This document shows, one piece after another, positions 16,821-25,134 of a DNA stretch of 64,000 bases. The notes under the pieces are model-generated. The model did no database searches, had not been told where the DNA came from, and saw only the letters and a list, made by a program, of their open reading frames with translations. Every line of letters starts with the position of its first letter. Position 1 is the stretch's first letter. The position numbers were made by a program, and so were the translations under genes. The stretch is from Algoriphagus sp. NG3. GTDB taxonomy: Bacteria > Bacteroidota > Bacteroidia > Cytophagales > Cyclobacteriaceae. The DNA is taken from the NCBI RefSeq assembly GCF_034119865.1, contig NZ_CP139421.1, positions 4,566,501-4,630,500 on the forward strand, written 5' to 3'.

Positions 16821-19265
16821 ATGATTAAATCACCACCTATACTTCTCCTATCCCTTTTGATGATTCTATCTGTCGATACTCTTTCGCAGGAAATCAGACT
16901 GAAAGGCAAAGTCATGGATGGAAAGCGAGAAACGCCCCTTGAATTTGCCAATATAGCCTTACTTCAGCCCGGAGACTCTACAATAATATATGGTGGAATG
17001 ACCAAGCTTGACGGCACCTTTGAGTTTAATGCCTCCTCCGGAGAATATATTTTACGCGCAGGCTTTATTGGCTATGTAGAATATTTCGAAAACATTTCCT
17101 TGGGAAATAAAAACTCAGTGAATTTCGGTACAATCACCTTAGAAGAAGATGCCCAAAACCTTGATGAAGTGGTCGTGGAGGGAGTCACCTCAATGTTTGA
17201 ATCAGATATCGATAAGCGGACATACAATGTAGAAAACAGTATAGTGGCGGAAGGGCAAACTGCCTCTCAGCTTTTGGGTACTTTACCATCTATACAAGTG
17301 GACGAGGAGGGTGGAATTTCCATGCGGGGCAGCGGGAATATCCTCATCTATATCAATGGGCGCCCGTCTAACCTTTCCGGTGATGACACAGAGAGCATTT
17401 TGGCACAATTTCCTGCCAACAGTATTAAATCTGTAGAGCTCATCACTAATCCCTCCTCCCGCTATGATGCCACCGGAGTAGGTGGAATTATAAATATTAT
17501 TCTAAAGAAAAATGAAAAAACCGGATTCAATGGTCAAGTCAATGCCTCTATAGGAACCCGTGAAAAATATCAAGCTGGTATAAACCTAAATTATGGTACA
17601 GAAAAAGCCAATTTCTATGCATCCTATAATTGGCAAGACAGAAGACGATTTGAAATTGGAGAAAGGGACAGATTTAATTATTTAGATGGCTTTTCTCCAA
17701 GGCTAGAGCAAGTCCAAGATGGTTACGAAGTAGAACAGACCCACCTAATACGTGCAGGAGTAGATTATAATGTATCGGATAGAGCAATGCTCGGCGTGTA
17801 TTTTCAAGGTAATTTTGACGATGAAGTAGAGTATGAAAATATTAGCCAGCGCAATTTGAGTCAGTTCGGCTCACTGGATTCCAGTTCCGTACGGATCAAT
17901 GAAGAATGGAGCAACAGTGGAAATTATGAGGGTGGGTTGAACTATACCTGGAATATTGACAGCTTAGGTCAAAGGCTCTATACTTCCTTGTCCTATTCAT
18001 ATGACAACCGATCACAAACTGTTTTTACTGATCAGGAATATTTAGATGCGGATGGAAATTCTGACCCTACCAAGAGACTGACACAGACCAATGACAGGCC
18101 TAGAACAAGTAATTTATATGTGGCGCAACTAGATTATGAAAAACCCTTTGGAAATGGGGCTTCCATAGAAACAGGGCTGAAAGCTACATTGGGTAATTGG
18201 CAATGGAGCCAAGAATTTGCGCAGGGAGATGAATTTACAGACTTTAACCCCGTAGTGGTGGATTCGCTCTCTGATACTTTTGATTTTGATGAGCGTGTGT
18301 ATGCCGCCTATTTTACCTATAAAAATACCAAAGGAAAATTTGGGTATCAGCTAGGTTTAAGGGGAGAATACACGGAGACCTTGGGTGAGACGGTGAGAAA
18401 TAATGAAAGTATTCCGAACAATTACTTTAACGTCTTCCCAAGTGCCTTTTTGAGTTATGCGATTGCCGATGAAAATGAGCTTACCTTAAATTATACTCGA
18501 AGAATATCCAGACCAAGTATCTGGTCCTTGGCACCTATCTACAGAGTACGGGATCAATACAATTTCAGCATAGGCAATCCTTATTTACAGCCAGAATTTA
18601 CTGATAGTTACGAGATTGGATATATGAAAGGCTGGAAAAATTACCTGCTGAACGCAACAGTCTATCACCGCTACAGCACAGATGTGGCCACCCGGATTAC
18701 GATTTTGACAGATGACAATATTGCAATCCAAAGCCGTGAAAATGCAGACACCAGATCCAGTACCGGATTTGAATTGATCAACCAGATCCAGATTTCAAAT
18801 AACTTGGATGCCACCTTGACGGGAAACTTATTCTATTCTAAAATCAACGCGGAAAATATCGAAGAGGACTTCAGCAATGAAAACTTCAGCTGGACGCTAA
18901 ACCTGCTTGCAAATTGGCTGATCCCTAAATGGTTCAATATTCAAGTTCAGGGGAATTACCGTGGCCCAATAGTCCTGCCTCAAGGGCAAATTGAACCTCA
19001 GTATAGTGTGAATGTTGGTGTACGGAAAGATGTGTTCAATGGAAAGGCAACCATATCAGCCAATGTCAGTGACATTTTCAATACGCGGAATTTCAGGATC
19101 ACAACCAACAATCCGCGATTTGACGAAAAGCGGGTTTTCCAGAGAGAAACCCGAATAGGAACGCTTGCATTTACTTATCGGTTTGGAGGATTTAAAGAGA
19201 AAAATGGAAATAATAACAGTCGCCGAGAGGGTGGAGACGACTTTGGCGGAGGTGATGATTTTTAG
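16821..19265 (+). CDS. Outer-membrane beta-barrel TonB-dependent receptor-like protein
   Basis: 814-residue outer-membrane protein with a signal peptide (IKSPPILLLSLLMILSVDTLS). A carboxypeptidase-regulatory-like beta-sandwich (about 24-110, KGKVMDGKRETPLEFANIAL) comes first. A plug-like domain with VEVN-type strands (SVELITNPSSRYDATGVGGIINIILKK) follows, then a long barrel. The C-terminus is low complexity (GGDDFGGGDDF). This is the OMP_b-brl family common in Bacteroidota. No partner lipoprotein or transporter lies beside it, so the substrate cannot be inferred. A 260-bp AT-rich upstream gap separates it from the kinase remnant. Confidence 0.88.
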   Translation: MIKSPPILLLSLLMILSVDTLSQEIRLKGKVMDGKRETPLEFANIALLQPGDSTIIYGGMTKLDGTFEFNASSGEYILRAGFIGYVEYFENISLGNKNSVNFGTITLEEDAQNLDEVVVEGVTSMFESDIDKRTYNVENSIVAEGQTASQLLGTLPSIQVDEEGGISMRGSGNILIYINGRPSNLSGDDTESILAQFPANSIKSVELITNPSSRYDATGVGGIINIILKKNEKTGFNGQVNASIGTREKYQAGINLNYGTEKANFYASYNWQDRRRFEIGERDRFNYLDGFSPRLEQVQDGYEVEQTHLIRAGVDYNVSDRAMLGVYFQGNFDDEVEYENISQRNLSQFGSLDSSSVRINEEWSNSGNYEGGLNYTWNIDSLGQRLYTSLSYSYDNRSQTVFTDQEYLDADGNSDPTKRLTQTNDRPRTSNLYVAQLDYEKPFGNGASIETGLKATLGNWQWSQEFAQGDEFTDFNPVVVDSLSDTFDFDERVYAAYFTYKNTKGKFGYQLGLRGEYTETLGETVRNNESIPNNYFNVFPSAFLSYAIADENELTLNYTRRISRPSIWSLAPIYRVRDQYNFSIGNPYLQPEFTDSYEIGYMKGWKNYLLNATVYHRYSTDVATRITILTDDNIAIQSRENADTRSSTGFELINQIQISNNLDATLTGNLFYSKINAENIEEDFSNENFSWTLNLLANWLIPKWFNIQVQGNYRGPIVLPQGQIEPQYSVNVGVRKDVFNGKATISANVSDIFNTRNFRITTNNPRFDEKRVFQRETRIGTLAFTYRFGGFKEKNGNNNSRREGGDDFGGGDDF

Positions 19266-19293
19266 GTAGACTTAAAGCTTATTACTTTTATCC

Positions 19294-20010
19294 ATGAGTC
19301 TTTTAACCGAACAGATCATAGCATCCCTTACCGACAATGCAATTTCAGGAAAAGCAGAATACTTTCCGCGATTCTTCAAATCTGGTCAAGGAGAATATGG
19401 AGAAGGGGATAAGTTTCTGGGTGTAATTGTGCCAGAGCAGCGAAAAGTAGCTAAGGCAGTTTACAAAGAAATCACTCTGGATGAAATTGAAGAACTGCTA
19501 CATGATACCTATCATGAAGTAAGGCTCACTGCCTTATTCATCCTTGTTTATCGCTATCAAAAATTGAAATCCGATCATGATCGAAGACAGCTGGTAGATT
19601 TCTACTTAAAAAACCTCGACTATGTGAACAACTGGGATCTAGTTGACAGCTCTTGCCACCAGATTTTAGGACATTATTATCTGGAGAAGGAGAAGACACT
19701 ATTTTATACATTGGCGGATTCAGGTCACCTCTGGAGACAGCGGACAGCTATGATCAGCTCCTACTATTGGATCAAAAGGGGCTCTTACGATGATGCTTTG
19801 AGACTTGCCGAGAAACTAATTGATCACCCTCATGACTTAATTCATAAAGCTGTAGGCTGGATGCTTCGGGAGATCGGAAATAAGGACTTCGAAGTGGAAT
19901 TAGAGTTTTTAAGAAAGCACTATTCCACCATGCCCCGAACAGCTTTGAGGTATGCCATTGAGAAATTTGAACCAAGCCTGAGAAGACTCTTCCTTAACGG
20001 ATCATTATAG
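19294..20010 (+). CDS. DNA alkylation repair protein, AlkD-like
   Basis: 238-residue all-helical protein of the AlkC/AlkD HEAT-like repeat glycosylase family. Recognisable stretches are YEITLDEIEELLHDTYHEVRLTALFIL-like helices, NNWDLVDSSCHQILGHY and RTAMISSYYWIKRG. AlkD glycosylases excise N3- and N7-alkylated purines using contacts from the HEAT scaffold; Trp and Asp in NNWDLVD fit that site. It starts 28 bp after the receptor stop and could be co-transcribed, though no functional link is evident. Confidence 0.88.
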   Translation: MSLLTEQIIASLTDNAISGKAEYFPRFFKSGQGEYGEGDKFLGVIVPEQRKVAKAVYKEITLDEIEELLHDTYHEVRLTALFILVYRYQKLKSDHDRRQLVDFYLKNLDYVNNWDLVDSSCHQILGHYYLEKEKTLFYTLADSGHLWRQRTAMISSYYWIKRGSYDDALRLAEKLIDHPHDLIHKAVGWMLREIGNKDFEVELEFLRKHYSTMPRTALRYAIEKFEPSLRRLFLNGSL

Positions 20011-20141
20011 TAAGTTTTTTTAGTGCTTGATAAATTGACCCAGGCAGAAATAAGAAAATGTAAATCCGTGATCAAGGAAACTTTTGTCGATTAATAAGCC
20101 TTAATCAAATTCAATACTAGAATCAACTATCACTATACTTT

Positions 20142-20744
20142 ATGCAAAAGCCCGATTTCAACATCGAAGAAGTAAATAAAATCATCCGTGGACGCAGATC
20201 CATGTTTGCAGCACAGTTCAAAGAAAATGATCCCGTAGAGGATTCCATCATCGAAGAGATTTTGGAAAATGCACGCTGGGCACCAACACATAAAATGACC
20301 CAGCCTTGGAGATTTATCGTCTATACCGGAGACGGCCTAAAGAAGTTTGCGGATTATCAGGCTGATATGTACAAGCTTCGTGCGGAGAAGAACGGCACTC
20401 CTTTCTTGGAAGCTACCTATGAGAAATTCAAGCAGCAGCCGCTAAAAGCTTCTCATGTAATCGCCATACTTATGAAACGTTCTCCGGGAATTCCTTTGAT
20501 GGAAGAGATAGCTGCAGTTTCTATGGCTGTTCAGAACATGTATTTGACTGCCTCAGCCCATGGACTGGCGGCATATTGGGGAACCGGTGGCCCTACATTC
20601 TGGCAGGAAGCCAGAGAGGATTTTGGACTGGAAGGTGAAGATGCTCTGATGGGATTCTTTTACATAGCTAAACCAGCTACCGAAAACTGGCCTGAAGGAA
20701 AACGGGAAAGTATGGATGAAAAAGTAGCCTGGATCAGGGAATAA
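20142..20744 (+). CDS. Nitroreductase family protein
   Basis: 200-residue FMN-dependent oxidoreductase, dimeric and cytosolic by family. The FMN phosphate-binding Arg pattern is at IIRGRRSMFAAQF, WAPTHKMTQPWRFIVYTG follows, and the C-terminal AYWGTGGPTFW / FFYIAKPATENWPEGKR segments complete the fold. It resembles the YdjA/short nitroreductase class. The physiological substrate is unknown. It is followed by a strong bidirectional hairpin terminator shared with the convergent DinB gene. Confidence 0.9.
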   Translation: MQKPDFNIEEVNKIIRGRRSMFAAQFKENDPVEDSIIEEILENARWAPTHKMTQPWRFIVYTGDGLKKFADYQADMYKLRAEKNGTPFLEATYEKFKQQPLKASHVIAILMKRSPGIPLMEEIAAVSMAVQNMYLTASAHGLAAYWGTGGPTFWQEAREDFGLEGEDALMGFFYIAKPATENWPEGKRESMDEKVAWIRE

Positions 20745-20755
20745 TTTTAAAAAAA

Positions 20756-20786
20756 ACCCGTCAATGGATTGCATTGACGGGTTTTT
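20756..20786. terminator. Bidirectional terminator between nitroreductase and DinB genes
   Basis: ACCCGTCAATG (20756-20766) and CATTGACGGGT (20772-20782) are perfect complements with a 5-base loop. A T-run follows on the plus strand and an A-run precedes, so the hairpin works in both directions. Confidence 0.88.
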
Positions 20787-20801
20787 GATACTATAATCTA
20801 G

Positions 20802-21332
20802 TTAAAAACCTACAAATGCTGGTGGTTCTACTCCCTGCACACGTAAGTAGGCTATAGCTGATCCTCTATGATGTGTGCTGTGATCAATAAGCAAGGCCAT
20901 GACTTGGCGCCTCGTGACATTGTTGCCGAAAACTTCGATCGTCTCTGCCGCATCCGCTTCTGAGAGGGCTTTCATCGTAGATGTTCCATAATCATAACAT
21001 TTTGCTACATAGTCTGCCAGGTCTGCTTTGGAAGCAGTAGCCAAATCTATTGTAAAGCCTGGATCCCCTCCTTTTAGGAAACCTTGGGATATTCCCACTA
21101 TGGCATTGCCAATGTGATGAATCTGTTCTTTAAAGGACATGGCGCCGGGATCAGTCTTATAATCCATACCTGAATCGGGCATTTTGTCCAACACATCAAG
21201 TGTAAACTGTTTGCTGTTAACCCATTTGCTAAAAAACTCTTCCTTTGTTGTCTGGGCTGATACAACTGAAGCAACCATCATAAAAATGGCAGAGAGGAGG
21301 AATTTCGGGATTATTGGAGTTGATTTTTGCAT
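20802..21332 (-). CDS. Exported DinB-superfamily protein
   Basis: 176 residues with a clear N-terminal signal peptide ending VVSAQ (MQKSTPIIPKFLLSAIFMMVASVVSAQ). A DinB-type four-helix bundle follows. Histidines that may bind metal are seen in EQIHHIGNAI and LLIDHSTHHRGSAIAYLRVQG. Most DinB/YfiT proteins are cytosolic metal-dependent thiol-linked transferases, so export is a noteworthy variation. The function is unknown. Confidence 0.85.
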   Translation of the reverse strand: MQKSTPIIPKFLLSAIFMMVASVVSAQTTKEEFFSKWVNSKQFTLDVLDKMPDSGMDYKTDPGAMSFKEQIHHIGNAIVGISQGFLKGGDPGFTIDLATASKADLADYVAKCYDYGTSTMKALSEADAAETIEVFGNNVTRRQVMALLIDHSTHHRGSAIAYLRVQGVEPPAFVGF

Positions 21333-21408
21333 GTGAATAGGATTTGCTTGTTAGGTTAAATTTCACTTATTCCCAAACCAAATCAAACACTTTGGCTAAT
21401 TTTAAACC

Positions 21409-21984
21409 ATGAGAAAATATCTATGGATAGGCTTGTCGCTGTTGGGCACTGTAGGATGCGATAAGGCGTATCTGCCCAAACCTCCGGGCTACAACCGTAT
21501 TGATTTACCTGAACATTCGTTTCAGAAACTGACAGAAGGTTACCCATACCAGCTAGACTATTCCAGGTATTCCACAGTGGAAGTAGATTCGTTTAATGTG
21601 CAGGAGGATACCTGGGCCAATTTGAATTATCCGGAATTTGGTGCCAAGGTTCATTTGACTTATAAGCAAATAGATGGAAAAAGTGTCAGCTTCAAGCAAC
21701 TTTCCAATGACGCTTTCAAACTCACCTCACAGCATCAGGTGAAAGCTTATGGAATAGAGGAAGGAGTTTTTTTGACCCCAGAAGGATATACCGGAGTAGT
21801 GGCTGAACTTACAGGTGAAGTCCCTACCCAGTTCCAGTTTTTTGTCACTGACTCTACAAAGAATTTTCTTAGAGGAGCCTTATATTTCAACACAGCAATG
21901 AAAAATGACTCTTTGGCCCCGGTAATAGAATTCATCAAGGAGGACATGGCCCACTTGATGAATTCTGTGAAATTTGTAGATTAA
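21409..21984 (+). CDS. gldD: Gliding motility lipoprotein GldD
   Basis: 191-residue lipoprotein with Cys17 in LSLLGTVGCDKAYLPKPPGYNRIDLPEH. The YLPKP.GYNRIDLPEH...YPY..DYS.Y opening is the hallmark of GldD. GldD is needed for gliding and for stability of the GldKLMN/type IX secretion machinery in Flavobacterium johnsoniae. Other gld genes are not in this window. Its stop overlaps the convergent symporter gene by 4 bp. Confidence 0.92.
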   Translation: MRKYLWIGLSLLGTVGCDKAYLPKPPGYNRIDLPEHSFQKLTEGYPYQLDYSRYSTVEVDSFNVQEDTWANLNYPEFGAKVHLTYKQIDGKSVSFKQLSNDAFKLTSQHQVKAYGIEEGVFLTPEGYTGVVAELTGEVPTQFQFFVTDSTKNFLRGALYFNTAMKNDSLAPVIEFIKEDMAHLMNSVKFVD

Positions 21985-23756
21985 TTCAACTTCTTCCAGG
22001 ATCGGATAATTATAATTCCTCCGGCCGCTGCGATGGCAGCTGCAATGAATCCTGCCAGTAAGTTTCCATAGATAAAGAATCCTGTGGAAAACAAGGCAGC
22101 ATATACCATAACAGAACCAATCATCATCAAACCTATCTCTTTAGGAAGCTGACCTATTACCTGCTTCTCTTTAGGATACCTATCGAGTACTTTTTTCCAG
22201 CCAAAAGAAGCCGGAGTTACTTTTCTATAAAAAGAAAGTAATATTTCGTCCTTTTCTGGCGCAGTGATGAAGGTAACGATTAGCCACCCTATCGTAGTGA
22301 TGCTCACACTATAGACTAGTTTAAGATAAGCTTGGTTTTCGGGGATCAATATCCAATTTACCTTTGGATTGATCACTTCGAAAAAACTCGCCACCACAAA
22401 GGAAATCGCCATAGCGGAGATCTCTGTGTAGGCGTTGATTCTCCACCAGAACCATCTAAGGATAAAGATCAAGCCTGTACCAGCACCGATCTGCAGCAAG
22501 ATATTGAAGGCATCTAATGCACTGGAAAGCGCTAATGCCAAGACCGCAGAAAGAACCATCAGTACCACGGTGGATATTCTACCCACTGCTACCAATTCCT
22601 TATCCGAAGCCTCCGGCTTCATAAATCTCAGGTAGAAATCATTTACTATATAGGACGAGCCCCAGTTCAAATGTGTAGAAAGCGTGGACATCACTGCCGC
22701 AATCAAGGATGCCAAAACTATACCAATCAATCCCGTAGGTAGATAAGTCAGCATAGCAGGATAAGCCAAATCATCTCCTAGTTTATCCACAGGCATGTCC
22801 GGGAATGCTGTCTGTAAATCCGAAATATTCGGGAAAATAATCAGGGAGGAAAGTGCGATCAGAATCCAAGGCCAGGGACGCACGGCATAATGTGCAATAT
22901 TAAAAAACAGAGTGGCTCCAATAGCGTTCTTCTCATCCTTGGCAGATAACATTCGCTGGGCTATATACCCTCCCCCACCAGGCTCAGCACCAGGATACCA
23001 GGTCGCCCACCACTGAATAGCTATTGGCATCAGAAAAAGCGGGATATAGGCATTTGGATCAGAAAAATCAGGAAGAAAGTTAAGCTTACTAGAGACATTT
23101 TCATGGGTCAAAAGATTATTCAAACTCCCAATCTCCGGAAGATCCAATATGAAATAAGCTGCTCCAAACGAACCGATCATCGCTATGAAAAACTGAAAAA
23201 AGTCAGTCAGCAAAACGCCTTTCAAACCACCCAGAGAGCTATAGACTACAGTAACAATAGAAGCGATCAGCAATGTCTGAACAGGACTCAGACCTAGCAT
23301 CACGCCACCAATTTTGATGGCAGCAAGTGAAACGGTAGCCATGATCACCACATTGAAAAACACCCCTAGATACAAGGCCCGGAATGCTCTCAGAAAGGCC
23401 GCTCCTTTACCAGAATACCGCAGTTCATAGAATTCAAGATCGGTAGTCACCTCAGATCTTCTCCACAGCTTGGCATAAACAAAGACTGTCAGCATCCCCG
23501 TCAATAGAAATGCCCACCAAGCCCAGTTGCCCGCCACGCCGTTTTTTCTGACTATATCAGTGACCAAATTTGGCGTATCCGCTGAGAAAGTGGTTGCCAC
23601 CATAGATACACCGAGCAACCACCATGGCATGTTCCTTCCAGATAGAAAAAATTCTTTAGCAGAAGATCCTGCTTTCTTCGATGTATAGATTCCTATCAGA
23701 AGGGAAATAACAAAGAAAGAGGCAATAATCGCCCAATCAATGGAGGTTACATTCAT
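21981..23756 (-). CDS. Sodium:solute symporter family transporter
   Basis: 591-residue SSS-family permease with about 14 hydrophobic spans. The typical start DWAIIASFFVISLLIGIYTSKKAGSSAKEFFLSGR and the sodium-site region GVSMVATTFSADTPNLVTD are clear. The LSTHLNWGSSYIVNDFY segment is characteristic of TM8. It is divergent from a NahK-like kinase gene. Together they suggest Na+-driven uptake of a sugar or aminosugar followed by phosphorylation, an inference from context. Confidence 0.9.
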   Translation of the reverse strand: MNVTSIDWAIIASFFVISLLIGIYTSKKAGSSAKEFFLSGRNMPWWLLGVSMVATTFSADTPNLVTDIVRKNGVAGNWAWWAFLLTGMLTVFVYAKLWRRSEVTTDLEFYELRYSGKGAAFLRAFRALYLGVFFNVVIMATVSLAAIKIGGVMLGLSPVQTLLIASIVTVVYSSLGGLKGVLLTDFFQFFIAMIGSFGAAYFILDLPEIGSLNNLLTHENVSSKLNFLPDFSDPNAYIPLFLMPIAIQWWATWYPGAEPGGGGYIAQRMLSAKDEKNAIGATLFFNIAHYAVRPWPWILIALSSLIIFPNISDLQTAFPDMPVDKLGDDLAYPAMLTYLPTGLIGIVLASLIAAVMSTLSTHLNWGSSYIVNDFYLRFMKPEASDKELVAVGRISTVVLMVLSAVLALALSSALDAFNILLQIGAGTGLIFILRWFWWRINAYTEISAMAISFVVASFFEVINPKVNWILIPENQAYLKLVYSVSITTIGWLIVTFITAPEKDEILLSFYRKVTPASFGWKKVLDRYPKEKQVIGQLPKEIGLMMIGSVMVYAALFSTGFFIYGNLLAGFIAAAIAAAGGIIIIRSWKKLN

Positions 23757-24038
23757 AGCGGTGGGGTTTACTCAGTTCTTTAATTTTTTTTAGAAATAAC
23801 TTTCTACTTAAATGATAAATTTTGCTAATGTATTTATTTTCTTTGAAATGGGAAAAGACTTTGTGGGAAGATCGCACGTAATTTTGGCATCTCTGCCTTC
23901 CCCCAGAATAAAATACGTTTTTTCTCCTTGTCAAAAAAGTCATTTTCCCATCTCATAACAATGGCATTACCGATTCTCCCCTACAGTTTTTTAGTAACAG
24001 ATAATCTTGAATTGAAAGCGATACTATAGCTTTGGACT

Positions 24039-25103
24039 ATGAATAAGCAACAGATGGCGGAGATTCTTGCCAAATACACGTTTAGTTCTTTTGAGAATTT
24101 TGAATTCTCCCCTTTTGGATCAGGGCTCATTCACGGCACCTATCTGATAGAATCGGAAAATTCCAAATACATCTTGCAGGAGTTTAACAATGCAGTTTTT
24201 CAGTTTCCTGAGCGTATATCACATAATCAGCGCTTAGTCAAATCTCAGGGAAACGAAACATTCCTGCCCTTTCAGCTTCCATTGCCTCTGGTGAACTCCG
24301 CCAATAAACTGATCACAACGGTAAATGGACGCCTGTTCCGTTTGTTTGATTTTGTCTCTGGCCAGACCATAGAGGAAATCAGCGAGTTGAATCAAGCTTA
24401 TTTGGCAGCCCAAGCTTACGGTATTTTTGCTGAATGGGGTAAAAATGTAGATGCTACCCAGCTACAGGACAGTATTCCTGATTTTCACCGCTTGGATTTA
24501 CGCTTTGCCAGGCTGCAGGAAGTGGCAAGTAAAAAACAATCTCTTTCAGCAGATGAAAAAGACGTTTTGGATTTCTACCTAAGCCAAAAGGAGTTAATCA
24601 GTGCATACAAAAAATTACAGGCTGTTCTCCCTCCTAGACTCACACACAACGACACCAAAATCAACAACCTGATTTTCTCACAAGATCTTCAAAAAGTGGA
24701 AGCATTGATAGATCTTGACACCCTGATGAGCGGATACTTGATGTATGACTTTGGCGATTTGGTGCGAACTGTTGCTTGCTCAGTAGCTGAAACTAGCCAG
24801 AATTGGAAAGAAATACATTTAGAAATCCCGGTATTCAAGCAGCTGCTTCTAGGTTATTGGGAAGGAGTGAAAAGCCTGGCCAGCAAGGAAGAGGCCGAGT
24901 CTCTCGTATTGGGCGGAGAGGTGATGACCTGTATCATGGGACTTCGTTTTTTCACAGATCATCTTCAAGGCAATGTATATTACAAAGTAGAATACCCTGA
25001 GCAGAATTTCCACCGGGCAAAAAATCAGATGCTCCTACTACAAAGCCTTCAGACCAATAAAGCTGAATTGGAAAAAATATGGAGAACGGTCACGCAGCTT
25101 TAA
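24039..25103 (+). CDS. Phosphotransferase, NahK/aminoglycoside-kinase-like fold
   Basis: 354-residue kinase. The glycine-rich ATP region is FSPFGSGLIHGTYLIES, followed by Lys in KYILQEF. The catalytic loop is LTHNDTKINNLIF and the metal-binding loop LIDLDTLMSGYLMYDFGDLVRT. These match N-acetylhexosamine 1-kinase NahK and relatives more than drug-inactivating APH enzymes. It is divergent from an SSS symporter, supporting sugar salvage. A TAGCTTTG -7-like element lies only 5 bp before the ATG (24027-24034), so the message may be nearly leaderless, or the ATG at 24054 may be used. Confidence 0.82.
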   Translation: MNKQQMAEILAKYTFSSFENFEFSPFGSGLIHGTYLIESENSKYILQEFNNAVFQFPERISHNQRLVKSQGNETFLPFQLPLPLVNSANKLITTVNGRLFRLFDFVSGQTIEEISELNQAYLAAQAYGIFAEWGKNVDATQLQDSIPDFHRLDLRFARLQEVASKKQSLSADEKDVLDFYLSQKELISAYKKLQAVLPPRLTHNDTKINNLIFSQDLQKVEALIDLDTLMSGYLMYDFGDLVRTVACSVAETSQNWKEIHLEIPVFKQLLLGYWEGVKSLASKEEAESLVLGGEVMTCIMGLRFFTDHLQGNVYYKVEYPEQNFHRAKNQMLLLQSLQTNKAELEKIWRTVTQL

Positions 25104-25134
25104 AATTGATTTCAGACAATTCCAGTCAACTTCA

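Noticed and set aside
24039..25103. Aminoglycoside resistance kinase
   Set aside because: The catalytic loop HNDTKINN and IDLDT context and the divergent Na+ symporter fit NahK-like sugar kinases better than drug-modifying enzymes.
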